A DNA stretch of 62,179 bases from Flavobacterium sp. GTDB lineage: Bacteria; Bacteroidota; Bacteroidia; Flavobacteriales; Flavobacteriaceae. The stretch lies in contig JANXVF010000039.1 of assembly GCA_025351785.1 (NCBI GenBank), positions 1 through 62,179 on the forward strand. The letters run 5' to 3'. The notes beneath the pieces are model-generated. The model did not search any database. It was not told the origin of the DNA and saw only the letters and a list, made by a program, of their open reading frames with translations. A program made the translations under genes and the position numbers. Positions 47,988 to 57,332 of this stretch are shown one piece after another. The stretch's first letter is position 1, and each line of letters opens with the position of its first letter.

Positions 47988-49265
47988 ATGGTAGCACCTT
48001 TAGCCGAACGCATTCGTCCGCAGAAATTAGAAGACTATATTAGTCAATCACATTTAGTGGGTCCAAATGGATCGTTAACACAGCAAATTGCGAATGGAAA
48101 TATTCCGTCATTACTTTTTTGGGGCTTACCAGGAACTGGGAAAACAACACTCGCTCAGATAATTGCGCAACAAAGCAATCGTCCTTTTTATAGTCTGAGT
48201 GCCATAAATTCGGGAGTAAAAGACGTAAGAGAAGTTATTGAAAAAGCAAAACAAAGTGGTGCTATTTTTACCACAAAAAATCCAATTTTATTTATAGATG
48301 AAATCCATCGTTTTAGTAAATCGCAACAAGATTCTCTTTTAGCAGCTGTCGAAAAAGGTTGGATAACTCTAATTGGTGCTACAACAGAAAACCCAAGTTT
48401 TGAAGTTATTCCCGCACTAATCTCCCGTTGTCAGGTTTATATATTAAATCCATTTTCTAAAGATGATTTGATATTATTGATAGATAGAGCCATGACGCAA
48501 GATCAAATTTTTAAAAATAAAAATATAAAATTAATAGAAACAGAGGCATTATTAAGACTTTCTGGAGGTGATGGCAGAAAATTATTAAATATATTTGAAC
48601 TTGTAGTTAACGCTTCAACCGAAGACGAAATTAAAATAACTAACAAAAAAGTTTTATCGTTAGTACAACAAAATACAGTTTTGTATGACAAAACAGGCGA
48701 ACAACATTATGACATAGTTTCGGCATTTATTAAATCTATTCGTGGGAGTGACCCAAACGGTGCTGTTTATTGGTTAGCCAGGATGATTGAAGGTGGCGAA
48801 GATGTGAAATTTATTGCCCGTAGAATGTTGATTTTATCGAGTGAAGATATTGGAAATGCAAATCCTACCGCCTTTGTTATGGCAAACAATACTTTTCAAG
48901 CGGTTGCAATTATTGGTTATCCCGAAAGTAGAATTATTTTGAGTCAATGTGCGGTTTACTTGGCAACTTCACCCAAAAGTAATGCCAGTTATTTGGCTAT
49001 AAATGAAGCTCAAGCAATTGTAAAACAAACTGGTGATTTGCCTGTTCCAATTCATTTAAGAAATGCTCCAACTAAGTTGATGAAGGAATTGGGTTATGGT
49101 GATGAGTATCAATATTCGCATAGTTTTGAAAATAATTTTAGCGAACAAGAATATCTGCCTGATACGATTTCAAATACAGTCTTTTACAATCCAGGAACTA
49201 ATTCTCGCGAGAATGGAACTAGAGAATTTCTCAAGAATCGTTGGAAAGATAAATATGGTTATTAA
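47988..49265 (+). CDS. rarA: Replication-associated recombination protein RarA (MgsA)
   Basis: A 425-residue AAA+ ATPase acting at stalled replication forks. PLAERIRPQKLEDYISQSHLVG is the family N-terminus. The Walker A GLPGTGKTT has K52, and Walker B is FIDEIHRFSKSQQD; GATTENPSFEVIPALISRCQVY is sensor I and the arginine finger. The MgsA C-terminal tetramerisation region includes SEDIGNANP and LRNAPTKLMKELGYG. Its stop overlaps the convergent downstream gene by 4 bp. Confidence 0.94.
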   Translation: MVAPLAERIRPQKLEDYISQSHLVGPNGSLTQQIANGNIPSLLFWGLPGTGKTTLAQIIAQQSNRPFYSLSAINSGVKDVREVIEKAKQSGAIFTTKNPILFIDEIHRFSKSQQDSLLAAVEKGWITLIGATTENPSFEVIPALISRCQVYILNPFSKDDLILLIDRAMTQDQIFKNKNIKLIETEALLRLSGGDGRKLLNIFELVVNASTEDEIKITNKKVLSLVQQNTVLYDKTGEQHYDIVSAFIKSIRGSDPNGAVYWLARMIEGGEDVKFIARRMLILSSEDIGNANPTAFVMANNTFQAVAIIGYPESRIILSQCAVYLATSPKSNASYLAINEAQAIVKQTGDLPVPIHLRNAPTKLMKELGYGDEYQYSHSFENNFSEQEYLPDTISNTVFYNPGTNSRENGTREFLKNRWKDKYGY

Positions 49266-49969
49266 AGGTTGAAAAACAAATTTTCAGATATTAATTTTTT
49301 ACTTCCTTCTCTATAATATTCATAATACCAAACACCTTTACTGTCTTTTTGTAAAACACCTCTTTCAGCACCAGCAATTGCAATAAAAACGTTTTTTACA
49401 CTAGTTTTTATAGCCGACAAAACCAATTTGCCTTCTACATTATATAAATCAAAACCATTTTCAGTAATAACAACAGACAGTTTATTGTTTATTACCTCAG
49501 AAGTTGTTTCTCCAACATTTGAAGTATCTATGACAATTTGAGTATTTGATACGTATTTATGACCTTTCAAAACACTAAAATTATCAAAAGCTTCACGTAA
49601 CGCTTTGTTATAAGCAACTTTATATTCTTTTTCTCTACTTGTTCCTTCTTCCGATATCGCAATAATGTTATTTTTACAATCTTTTATTTCAACTTTTAAT
49701 TTTGTAGTAAACAACGAACTGTTATCTATTACGTTTACATAAACCTTATTGCAATTTGTACTCGCAAAATCATCCGATAAAATTTCTGAATCTAAATGAG
49801 CTACAAACCCATATTTTTCCATAAACATTTTAGTCAGAACATTAACATTATACTCGTTTGGCTCTTTCGAAAAAGAAAATTTCGATGGTACAAGAGCATA
49901 TTTAAATTCGTTTAAATTTTGAGAAAATGAAGCTATAGAAATCAATAAAAGGAGGAAATATTTTTTCAT
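49262..49969 (-). CDS. Exported protein of unknown function
   Basis: A 235-residue protein I do not recognise by name. It has a signal peptide (MKKYFLLLLISIASFSQ) and no lipobox. Two beta-rich stretches are visible: residues about 20-130 (VNVIDNSSLFTTKLKVEIKDCKNNIIA, then SREKEYKVAYNKALREAFDNF, a helix often seen before such domains), and about 150-235 (VVITENGFDLYNVEGKLVLSAIKTS ... GVWYYEYYREGSKKLISENLFFNL). Its ATG overlaps the stop of the HAD gene (TGATG), so it is the last gene of a radC-HAD-unknown unit. Probably periplasmic. Confidence 0.7.
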   Translation of the reverse strand: MKKYFLLLLISIASFSQNLNEFKYALVPSKFSFSKEPNEYNVNVLTKMFMEKYGFVAHLDSEILSDDFASTNCNKVYVNVIDNSSLFTTKLKVEIKDCKNNIIAISEEGTSREKEYKVAYNKALREAFDNFSVLKGHKYVSNTQIVIDTSNVGETTSEVINNKLSVVITENGFDLYNVEGKLVLSAIKTSVKNVFIAIAGAERGVLQKDSKGVWYYEYYREGSKKLISENLFFNL

Positions 49970-50655
49970 CAGAAATATTTTTTTAATTCGGTTAGATGAT
50001 TAATTTGTTTGATGTGTTTTGGGATTTCAACTTTGTGTTCGTTAAAATGTATGGCATCCATACCGAAATTTAATGCGCCATTTACATCGGCATCAAGACA
50101 ATCGCCTATCATTATACTATTTTCTTTGACGGTTTTTGCCAAATTAAGTGCAAACTCAAAAATTTTAGGATTTGGTTTTTTTACACCAGTTATCTCAGAA
50201 TTTGTGATGGTTTTAAAATACATTTCTATACCAGAACTTTTTATTTTTCTTGCTTGAACTTCTTGAAAACCATTAGTGATAATATGCAAATTATAGTTCG
50301 GTTTTAAGTGCTCTAATATCGAAATTGCACCATCAAAAAGATGATTGAAATGTGGCAAATAGTAAATATAATCATCAGAAATTATGTTGATAGTTTCGTC
50401 ATCAATTTTATAATTAAGCATATCAAAAGTGTCTTTTAACCTCCCATATCGCAATTGTGTTTGAGTAATTTTTTCATGACGATATAATTCCCAATATTTT
50501 AAGTTTAAAGGAACATAATGAATTAAAAACTCCTCTAAACTTAAATTAATTTGATTTTCTTGAAAAACTTTTGCCAGTGTCAAAGCCGAATTTTTTTCAA
50601 AATCCCAAAGCGTGTGATCTAAATCAAAAAAAATATCGGTTATGTGTTTCATCAT
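49969..50655 (-). CDS. YjjG-like HAD nucleotidase
   Basis: A 228-residue HAD hydrolase of the YjjG type (noncanonical pyrimidine nucleotidase). Motifs are I FFDLDHTLWDFE (nucleophile D11, D13), II HIITNGFQEVQ, III KKPNPKIFEFAL and IV MIGDCLDADVNGALNFGMD. In E. coli YjjG removes phosphate from abnormal dNMPs such as 5-fluoro-dUMP; the substrate here is inferred. The start (ATG 50655, or the adjacent 50652) overlaps the radC stop as TAATG, implying coupled translation. Confidence 0.82.
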   Translation of the reverse strand: MMKHITDIFFDLDHTLWDFEKNSALTLAKVFQENQINLSLEEFLIHYVPLNLKYWELYRHEKITQTQLRYGRLKDTFDMLNYKIDDETINIISDDYIYYLPHFNHLFDGAISILEHLKPNYNLHIITNGFQEVQARKIKSSGIEMYFKTITNSEITGVKKPNPKIFEFALNLAKTVKENSIMIGDCLDADVNGALNFGMDAIHFNEHKVEIPKHIKQINHLTELKKYF

Positions 50656-51338
50656 TAAAAAATCCCTTCATCATTAAAACTATAAAATCCAGATTCGGTT
50701 ATGATTATGTGATCTAAAACCGAAATATCCATTTGCTGACCAGCTAGTTTCAATTTTTTTGTAATATCAATATCTGCCGCGCTTGGCATTAACTTTCCTG
50801 ACGGATGATTATGTGTCAAAATTAGAGATGTTGCATTATTTTCGAGCGCCATTTTAAAAACTATTCTAACATCTACAACAGTTCCTGTAATTCCTCCTTT
50901 AGAAATTTGTGATTTATAAATTACTTTATTTGAATTGTTTAAATATAAAACCCAGAATTCCTCGTGAGGCAACTCGCCAATAATAGGTTGCATTATTTCA
51001 AAGACAACTTTGCTAGTCGTTATTTTTTTTAATTCTAATGCATCCTCATTTCTTCGTCTTCGTCCTAATTCTAAAGCTGCTGCGATTGAAATGGCTTTGG
51101 CTTCTCCTATACCTTTAAATTCGGTTAATTGTTTAATTGAAAGTTTTCCGAGTTGATTCAAATTATTATTGGCTGAAAACAAAATGCGTTGACAAAGTTG
51201 CACAGCACTTTCATTTCGTGATCCAGAACCAATTAATATTGCAAGTAATTCGGAGTCAGACAATGAAGATTTTCCTTTTAGAAGAAATTTTTCTCGTGGG
51301 CGATCGTCTTCCGCCCATTGGTTAATTGGTGTGTACAT
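50655..51338 (-). CDS. radC: RadC family protein (JAB1/MPN metalloprotease fold)
   Basis: A 227-residue protein. The N-terminal UPF0758 helix-hairpin-helix part has MYTPINQWAEDDRPREKFL, DSELLAILIGSGS and FKGIGEAKAISIAAALELGRR. The C-terminal JAMM domain has the metal motif LTHNHPSGKLMPSAADIDITKKL and a preceding Glu. The DNA-repair role of RadC is doubtful in general. First gene of a three-gene overlapping unit. Confidence 0.9.
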   Translation of the reverse strand: MYTPINQWAEDDRPREKFLLKGKSSLSDSELLAILIGSGSRNESAVQLCQRILFSANNNLNQLGKLSIKQLTEFKGIGEAKAISIAAALELGRRRRNEDALELKKITTSKVVFEIMQPIIGELPHEEFWVLYLNNSNKVIYKSQISKGGITGTVVDVRIVFKMALENNATSLILTHNHPSGKLMPSAADIDITKKLKLAGQQMDISVLDHIIITESGFYSFNDEGIF

Positions 51339-51515
51339 GATTATCTTGGCGTTTATTAACTACAAATAACTATATTTTTTTAAAGAGTTCAAAATAAAAC
51401 GGTTAGAAATTTTCTTAAGGAATAAAAGTATATTTATAGGAATCCTTACTGGATGATAACTTTGACCACAATTTAGTATTGCGTAGAAGCTTTTTTTAAT
51501 AATCAAACTGGCAAA

Positions 51516-52871
51516 TTATGTAATTAAATTCTTTACCTCATCAAAATTCAAGCCTCCATAATTACCTGAACTCATTAACAATAAAGCTGAATTATCGAAA
51601 TCTTGACTAAATAAGAAATCTTTAAAATCAGTAGGATTAGTATAAATAATTAAATCTTTTCGCTGAAATGATTGTGCAATTTGTGTGTAAGATACTTCTT
51701 CTAATTGTTTAATTTTTACAGCATCGGGCGAATAAAAAACTACTGCAACATCTGCTGCGTCAAGTGCACCTTGATATTCTTTAAGAAATTCGGCATTCAA
51801 ACTGCTGTAAGTATGTAGTTCTAAACAAGCAATTAATTTTCTATCAGGATATTGATTTTTTACAGCTTTTGTAGTCGCTAAAACTTTACTTGGCGAATGT
51901 GCAAAATCTTTGTAAGCTACTTTTCCTTTTGCTTCTGCAATTTTTTCTAATCGTTTGCTTGCACCTTTAAAACTTGCAATTGCTTCATAAAAATCGGCTT
52001 GGTCAACACCCATATTTTGACAAATCCATTTTGCTCCTGATAAGTTATTAAGATTGTGTGCACCAAAAACTTCAATTGGCATTGATCCTTCTGGTGTATC
52101 TAATAAAGTTGTTCCATCTTCTACCGAATAATTTGGGGTTGTATATGGTAATCGTCTGATGGTATTTGTAGTTTCTTCGGCTACTTTTTTTACTGTTTCA
52201 TCTTCTTCATTATATACTAAAATTCCACCTTTGGTAATTTGATTTACAAAAATTTCAAATTGCTCTACATAATTTTCAAATGTTGGAAAAACATTAATAT
52301 GATCCCAAGCTATACCAGAAAGCAAAGCAATATTTGGTTGGTATAAATGAAATTTTGGTCGTCTATCAATTGGTGAAGATAAATATTCATCACCTTCAAG
52401 AACAATAAAATCGTTGTCATGCGTAAGATGAACCATAGTGTCAAAACCCTCAAGTTGAGCGCCTACCATATAATCGACCTCAATATTATGATAATGCATT
52501 ACATGTAAAATCATTGAGGTAATAGTTGTTTTTCCGTGTGAACCTCCAATTACAACTCGTGTTTTATTTTTAGATTGTTCATACAAAAATTCGGGATAGG
52601 AATAAATTTTTAAACCCAACTCCTGTGCTTTCAACAATTCTGGATTATCAGCTTTGGCATGCATTCCTAAAATTATTGCATCAATATCAGAAGTTATTTT
52701 ATCTGGAAACCATCCCATTTTATCTGGCAATAATCCTTTCTTTTCTAATCTTGTTTTTGATGGTTCAAAAATAGCATCATCGCTTCCTGTTATCTCAAAT
52801 CCTTTATTAAAGAGTGCTAATGCAAGATTGTGCATAGCGCTTCCGCCAATAGCTATAAAATGTGTTTTCAT
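51516..52871 (-). CDS. mpl: UDP-N-acetylmuramate:tripeptide ligase Mpl
   Basis: A 451-residue Mur-type ligase that joins recycled L-Ala-gamma-D-Glu-mesoDAP to UDP-MurNAc in murein recycling. MKTHFIAIGGSAMHNLALALF is the MurC/Mpl Rossmann start, followed by the ATP loop VIGGSHGKTTITSMILHV, LEGDEYLSSPIDRRPKF (typical of Mpl rather than MurC) and KDFAHSPSKVLATTKAVK. The start is ATG at 52871; a TTG at 52892 falls in the upstream terminator. Meso-DAP peptidoglycan is implied. Confidence 0.92.
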   Translation of the reverse strand: MKTHFIAIGGSAMHNLALALFNKGFEITGSDDAIFEPSKTRLEKKGLLPDKMGWFPDKITSDIDAIILGMHAKADNPELLKAQELGLKIYSYPEFLYEQSKNKTRVVIGGSHGKTTITSMILHVMHYHNIEVDYMVGAQLEGFDTMVHLTHDNDFIVLEGDEYLSSPIDRRPKFHLYQPNIALLSGIAWDHINVFPTFENYVEQFEIFVNQITKGGILVYNEEDETVKKVAEETTNTIRRLPYTTPNYSVEDGTTLLDTPEGSMPIEVFGAHNLNNLSGAKWICQNMGVDQADFYEAIASFKGASKRLEKIAEAKGKVAYKDFAHSPSKVLATTKAVKNQYPDRKLIACLELHTYSSLNAEFLKEYQGALDAADVAVVFYSPDAVKIKQLEEVSYTQIAQSFQRKDLIIYTNPTDFKDFLFSQDFDNSALLLMSSGNYGGLNFDEVKNLIT

Positions 52872-52890
52872 TATACTAGTTAAGAAGTTC

Positions 52891-52919
52891 AAAAAAAAGA
52901 GTCCTTGAAACTCTTTTTT
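52891..52919 (-). terminator. TPR gene terminator
   Basis: On the minus strand a 10-bp stem (AAAAAAGAGT/ACTCTTTTTT, 52893-52902 and 52910-52919) with a 7-nt loop ends in a run of eight U. It starts 3 bp after the TPR stop and leaves only 20 bp before the mpl ATG. Confidence 0.85.
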
Positions 52920-52922
52920 GAT

Positions 52923-53615
52923 TTAAATTATTTTTTCAAATTGTTCTTTTAATTTTTTGGCTTTATCAGAATCTTTTAACTTATTTAAATAAAAATCGTA
53001 TAATTTTTTATAAGTAACTTTTGATTTTCCAATTTCGTTTGCTTTTAAATAATTGCGTTCTGCCTCTTTATATCTTTTAAAATATTCGGCAATATAAGCA
53101 TTTGCAAGATAACCATCTACGGGTGAAATATGCTCGAGTTGTGTGGCATATTTTTGAGATTTAGATTCGCTCCCACCTAAAATTCCTGGAACTTCTAGAT
53201 AATAAACTACTAACGCCCAGCGGGAATCGATATGATAAGAGTCTAATTTTGAAGCAATAACAAACGATTGTTCTATTTCGTTAAGCATCCCCATTGCTTT
53301 AAACTTATTGACAGATTTAGCCTTCATCCCTAAAGCACCTCCATATTTATAAATGTAATTTGCATTTTTAGGATAATCTGTTTTTAGTATTTTGTAATAC
53401 TTTATTGCATCAGACCATTTTTGTTCTAGTCCAGCTATATCGCCAAGATTTTCGATAGTTTTTGGATCATTAGGATGCATTTTTATATACGATTCTAAAA
53501 TTGATTTTGATTCTGTGTATCTTTTTTGAGACATTAGTTTTTCGGCTCTTTCAATATCAGTTTGTGCCGAAAGCGAAAAAGAACAAAAAAATAAAAATAA
53601 ACAAAATAATTTCAT
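52923..53615 (-). CDS. Exported tetratricopeptide-repeat protein
   Basis: A 230-residue protein with signal peptide MKLFCLFLFFCSFSLSAQ. Helical TPR-like units are visible (ERAEKLMSQKRYTESKSILESYIKMHPNDPKTIENLGD; WSDAIKYYKILKTDYPKNANYIYKYGG; YLANAYIAEYFKRYKEAERNYLKANEIG). Probably a periplasmic scaffold; partner unknown. Between the second and third repeats is YYLEVPGILGGSESKSQKYATQLE, which many homologous exported TPR proteins share. Flanked by terminators, so monocistronic. Confidence 0.75.
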   Translation of the reverse strand: MKLFCLFLFFCSFSLSAQTDIERAEKLMSQKRYTESKSILESYIKMHPNDPKTIENLGDIAGLEQKWSDAIKYYKILKTDYPKNANYIYKYGGALGMKAKSVNKFKAMGMLNEIEQSFVIASKLDSYHIDSRWALVVYYLEVPGILGGSESKSQKYATQLEHISPVDGYLANAYIAEYFKRYKEAERNYLKANEIGKSKVTYKKLYDFYLNKLKDSDKAKKLKEQFEKII

Positions 53616-53686
53616 GAGATTAAATATTATTCAAAAATAAGAAAATGTTGTATTTAATACAAAAAAATAACAAATCATTAATTAAA

Positions 53687-53783
53687 TAGCCCCGATTGTA
53701 ATGGAAATCTTTACATTTTTTTGTAAAGATTGTATTGAAAAGCGGGAATGTGGTAGATAAACAAAAACCAAGCCATTTGCTCC
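53687..53783 (+). ncRNA. Structured RNA-like element, copy A (Flavo-1-like?)
   Basis: It begins TAGCCCCGATTG and ends CATTTGCTCC. A perfect 10-bp hairpin (AATCTTTACA 53706-53715, TGTAAAGATT 53722-53731, T6 loop) lies inside an outer stem CCCG (53691-53694) / CGGG (53743-53746). The flanking genes are both on the minus strand, and a terminator hairpin follows at 53793-53825, so a free-standing small RNA of about 130 nt on the plus strand is plausible. No clear promoter was found. I believe dispersed elements with these boxes are common in Flavobacterium, perhaps Rfam Flavo-1. Confidence 0.6.
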
Positions 53784-53784
53784 C

Positions 53785-53825
53785 AAAAAAAATCCAACAC
53801 TAGTTACAGCGTTGGAATTTTTTAT
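53785..53825. terminator. Terminator shared by the S46 peptidase gene and the plus-strand RNA
   Basis: TCCAAC (53793-53798) pairs with GTTGGA (53811-53816). On the minus strand a G-U wobble and CT/AG pairs extend the stem, and eight U follow (53785-53792). On the plus strand the stem is followed by AATTTTTT. It therefore works best for the S46 gene but can end transcription both ways. Confidence 0.75.
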
Positions 53826-53860
53826 TTATAAACTAGGAATTTTTTATGGTTGAAGAAAAA

Positions 53861-56014
53861 TTATTTTACCAAAGTCATTTCGTCAACAATATTTTTTGCT
53901 CCAGAAACATTTTCTATGACCCAAAGTACGTAACGAATATCAACATTAATAGTGCGTTGCAACTTTTTGTCAAAAATGATATCGCCAGCTAGTGCTTCGA
54001 TATTTCCGTCGAAAGCAATCCCAATTAATTCGCCTTTTCCGTTTAATACTGGCGATCCAGAGTTTCCTCCTGTAATATCATTATCAGTAAGAAAATTAAC
54101 GTGAAGCGACCCGTCTTTATCGGCATAACGACCATAATCTTTATTTTTTGCCATTTCTAAAACTTTTTCTGGCAAATCAAATTCTTGATCTCCTTTTTTA
54201 TATTTTTTTACTTGGCTGTCCAAAGTTGTATAATTATTTATTGCAACAGGATTGCGCTTATCTGCGGGCAAGGCACGAACTTTTCCGTATGTTAATCGCA
54301 AGGTAGAATTTGCATCAGGATATTTTATTTCTCCTATTTTTGATGTTCTTAAACCTTCCACTAAAAGTCTGAATGAACTTCCAAAATCGTTTTGAGCTTT
54401 TGAAATCGCATCAGATTTTGAATTTAAATGATTTAAAATATCATTTGATAATACATATAACGGATCATTATCTAACATACCTTGTGAGGGAAGATTTAAA
54501 AATGATTTTACTTTATCTAAAGATGAGAATAATGATAAATCGATGGCTGGATTGACAAATTTTGAGAAGTCGCCTCCATTTTCATCATTAATTTTTTTAA
54601 CCATAGGGGCAATATCATATCCGGCAGACTTTGTAGCATAAAGTTTTAATTGTGCTGCAAGTAAATCTTTTTCGGCAGGGATATAAACGTTATCATATAT
54701 TTTGATTGCCATTTCTAAAATTTGAGGTTCTAATTCTTTACGTTTAGTAGCGTCTGCTTTTACATAAATATCCAATTGTTTTCCTAAAGTTCGTCCAATT
54801 GCTCCAAAAGATGTGGTGCGTAACAATTGTTGTAAATAATTATCATGACGCGACTTCTCATTGGTCAAAGCATAGAAAGCGTTGATATTTTTAATTACGC
54901 TACCATATTTTGCTTTATTTTCTGTTTTATTTGCCCATTTGTCAAATTTGGTTTCTTGGATTGCTTTAGATTTTGCTGTTCCAAATTTTGTTAACGCATC
55001 AATCATTCCTTGACGATTTTTCCAATAATTTGCTGTCGAAGCATATTTAGAAGCATAAACTAACCGCATGGCATCGCTCATATCCATATACTTTTTCATA
55101 ATATCCATTCCCGTTTTAGCTCCTTCAACCCAAGCAGGATATGCAAACTTTACATTTTGCTCGATTCCTCCAGCTGGCATCCAGCGGTTTGTTCGTCCAG
55201 GATAACCAAGAATCATAGCAAAATCGCCTTCTTTTACACCTTTTAAATTAACAGGCAAATAATGTTTTGGCTGTAACGGAACATTATTTAAAGAATATTC
55301 CGCAGGATTTCCATCTTTTGAAGCATAGACTCTAAACATTGAGAAATCGGCAGTCTGACGAGGCCATTCCCAGTTGTCGGTATCTCCACCAAATTTTCCT
55401 AAACTTTCTGGCGGTACACCTACTAATCGAACATCTTTATAATCTTGATAAACAAAATAGTAATACTCATTTCCTTGAAAAAAAGGTCGGACAGAAACAG
55501 TATATTTTCCACCTTCATTATTTTCTTTTTCGATTTTAGCAATTTCTTGATTGATTGCTTTTTCTCTATCAGCCTCATTCATCGAAGCATTTACAACACC
55601 TAATATTCTTTTAGTGCAGTCGTCCATTCTCACAAAAAAACGAACATACAAACTAGAAGGTTTTTTTTCTTCGGCTTTGCTTTTTGCCCAAAAACCATCT
55701 TTCAAAAGGTTGTGTTCTGGAGTTGAAAGCTCTGCAATTCCATCATATCCGCAATGATGGTTTGTTAAAACTAATCCGTCTTTTGATATAATTTCGGCTG
55801 TACAACCGCCATTAAATTGAACAATAGCATCTTTTAAGCTATGATGATTGATGCTATAAATTTCTTCGGAAGTAAGTTGTAATCCTAACTTTTCCATGTC
55901 ACGGTGGTTTAATCGCTCTATAAACATTAAAAACCACATTCCTTCATCTGCTTTTGCAGTTGCTGGAAGGAGAAAGATAAATGCAAAGATTGCTACAATA
56001 ATTTTTTTACTCAT
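53861..56014 (-). CDS. S46 family dipeptidyl-peptidase (DPP7-like)
   Basis: A 717-residue exported serine peptidase that removes dipeptides from peptide N-termini in the periplasm, feeding amino-acid uptake. The signal peptide ends near TAKADEG, and MWFLMFIERLNHRDMEKLGL is the S46 N-terminus. The catalytic His lies in LTNHHCGYD (86/87) and the Ser is S652 in GGNSGSPVLNGKG. The specificity residue after the motif is Gly (G670, IAFDGN), as in DPP7, rather than the Arg of acidic-specific DPP11. Asn/Glu features binding the free N-terminus (DTDNWEWPRQTADF) are present. Confidence 0.92.
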   Translation of the reverse strand: MSKKIIVAIFAFIFLLPATAKADEGMWFLMFIERLNHRDMEKLGLQLTSEEIYSINHHSLKDAIVQFNGGCTAEIISKDGLVLTNHHCGYDGIAELSTPEHNLLKDGFWAKSKAEEKKPSSLYVRFFVRMDDCTKRILGVVNASMNEADREKAINQEIAKIEKENNEGGKYTVSVRPFFQGNEYYYFVYQDYKDVRLVGVPPESLGKFGGDTDNWEWPRQTADFSMFRVYASKDGNPAEYSLNNVPLQPKHYLPVNLKGVKEGDFAMILGYPGRTNRWMPAGGIEQNVKFAYPAWVEGAKTGMDIMKKYMDMSDAMRLVYASKYASTANYWKNRQGMIDALTKFGTAKSKAIQETKFDKWANKTENKAKYGSVIKNINAFYALTNEKSRHDNYLQQLLRTTSFGAIGRTLGKQLDIYVKADATKRKELEPQILEMAIKIYDNVYIPAEKDLLAAQLKLYATKSAGYDIAPMVKKINDENGGDFSKFVNPAIDLSLFSSLDKVKSFLNLPSQGMLDNDPLYVLSNDILNHLNSKSDAISKAQNDFGSSFRLLVEGLRTSKIGEIKYPDANSTLRLTYGKVRALPADKRNPVAINNYTTLDSQVKKYKKGDQEFDLPEKVLEMAKNKDYGRYADKDGSLHVNFLTDNDITGGNSGSPVLNGKGELIGIAFDGNIEALAGDIIFDKKLQRTINVDIRYVLWVIENVSGAKNIVDEMTLVK

Positions 56015-56107
56015 GATATTAATTTGGTTAAATTTTTATAAAATACTAAAATATATAATTTTGATGATTATTAAAATGTTTATTAGATTACTAATTGAAT
56101 GATAATA

Positions 56108-57178
56108 TTATAATGTTTTGTTCGGGTTTTCATTAGCTACATCAACAATATTATGACTATTCTCTGGTTTCTCATCTTCCTTATTTAGAGTATGCCATAA
56201 AGTATCTTTTAATTCTTGTAAACCTTGTTGCGCAACAGATGAAATAAATAAAAAGGGCAATCCTTTTATTTCTTTGTCAAGCTGTAAACGTAATTCAGTT
56301 TTTAACTCGTCATCTAGCATGTCACATTTTGAAATTACTAAAAGTCGTTCTTTATCTAACATTTCTGGATTGTATCGTCTAAGTTCATCTAACAAAATTT
56401 CATATTCTTTTTTAATGTCAACAGCATCTGCAGGAACTAAAAATAACAAGACCGCATTTCGTTCAATATGCCTCAAAAAGTAATGTCCAAGTCCTTTACC
56501 TTCTGCTGCGCCTTCAATAATTCCGGGAATATCCGCCATTACAAATGACTGGAACTCACGATAAGCTACAATTCCTAAATTTGGTTTTAGAGTTGTAAAA
56601 GCATAATCGGCAATTTTTGGTCGTGCAGAAGTTAACACTGATAAAAGTGTGGATTTTCCTGCATTAGGGAAACCTACTAAACCTACATCAGCAAGCACTT
56701 TGAGTTCCATAATTACATCTATCTCTGTCGATGGCATTCCAGGTTGTGAATAACGTGGCGTTTGATTTGTAGAACTTCTAAAATGCCAGTTTCCTAAACC
56801 GCCTTTTCCTCCCGAAGCTAGAATTTTAACCTCATCATGTTGTGTAATTTCAAACAGAATTTCGCCTGTTTCTATGTCTTTTACTACTGTTCCTAAAGGT
56901 ACTTCTACAAACTTATCTTCACCATCGTGACCGGTGCTTCGAGAGCTTCCTCCATCGCCACCATGTCCTGCTCGCATATGTTTTACAAATTTGAGATGAA
57001 AAAGTGTCCATAAACTTTTGTTCCCTTTTAGATATACATGTCCGCCACGACCGCCATCACCTCCGTCAGGACCTCCTTTTTCTATAAATTTTTCTCGGTG
57101 TAAATGTGTAGATCCTTTACCTCCACGTCCCGAAGTAACATATATTTTAACGTAATCTACAAAGTTTCCTTCTGTCAT
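56108..57178 (-). CDS. obgE: GTPase Obg (CgtA)
   Basis: A 356-residue ribosome-associated GTPase. The glycine-rich Obg domain ([36 protein letters not shown]) precedes the G domain: [11 protein letters not shown] (P-loop), [35 protein letters not shown] and SKCD. The C-terminal part is short and lacks the OCT domain of Bacillus, as in E. coli-like forms. It functions in 50S assembly. It lies downstream of the adk/CNNM genes. Confidence 0.95.
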   Translation of the reverse strand: MTEGNFVDYVKIYVTSGRGGKGSTHLHREKFIEKGGPDGGDGGRGGHVYLKGNKSLWTLFHLKFVKHMRAGHGGDGGSSRSTGHDGEDKFVEVPLGTVVKDIETGEILFEITQHDEVKILASGGKGGLGNWHFRSSTNQTPRYSQPGMPSTEIDVIMELKVLADVGLVGFPNAGKSTLLSVLTSARPKIADYAFTTLKPNLGIVAYREFQSFVMADIPGIIEGAAEGKGLGHYFLRHIERNAVLLFLVPADAVDIKKEYEILLDELRRYNPEMLDKERLLVISKCDMLDDELKTELRLQLDKEIKGLPFLFISSVAQQGLQELKDTLWHTLNKEDEKPENSHNIVDVANENPNKTL

Positions 57179-57332
57179 TTTTTTGGTGTTCTGTTATCGG
57201 TTTTTAGTGTTCAGTATGGCAGTATATTTTGAAACTGAATACTAATCGTACACTAATTTATTTTTTTTAATGAATGGCGCCAAAAAATCAAAATAAACTG
57301 AAAATTAAACGCGAATCATTGATTACTTTAAT

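Noticed and set aside
52872..52892. mpl start at TTG 52892
   Set aside because: It would place the start inside the terminator of the upstream gene; ATG 52871 begins exactly at the family N-terminus.
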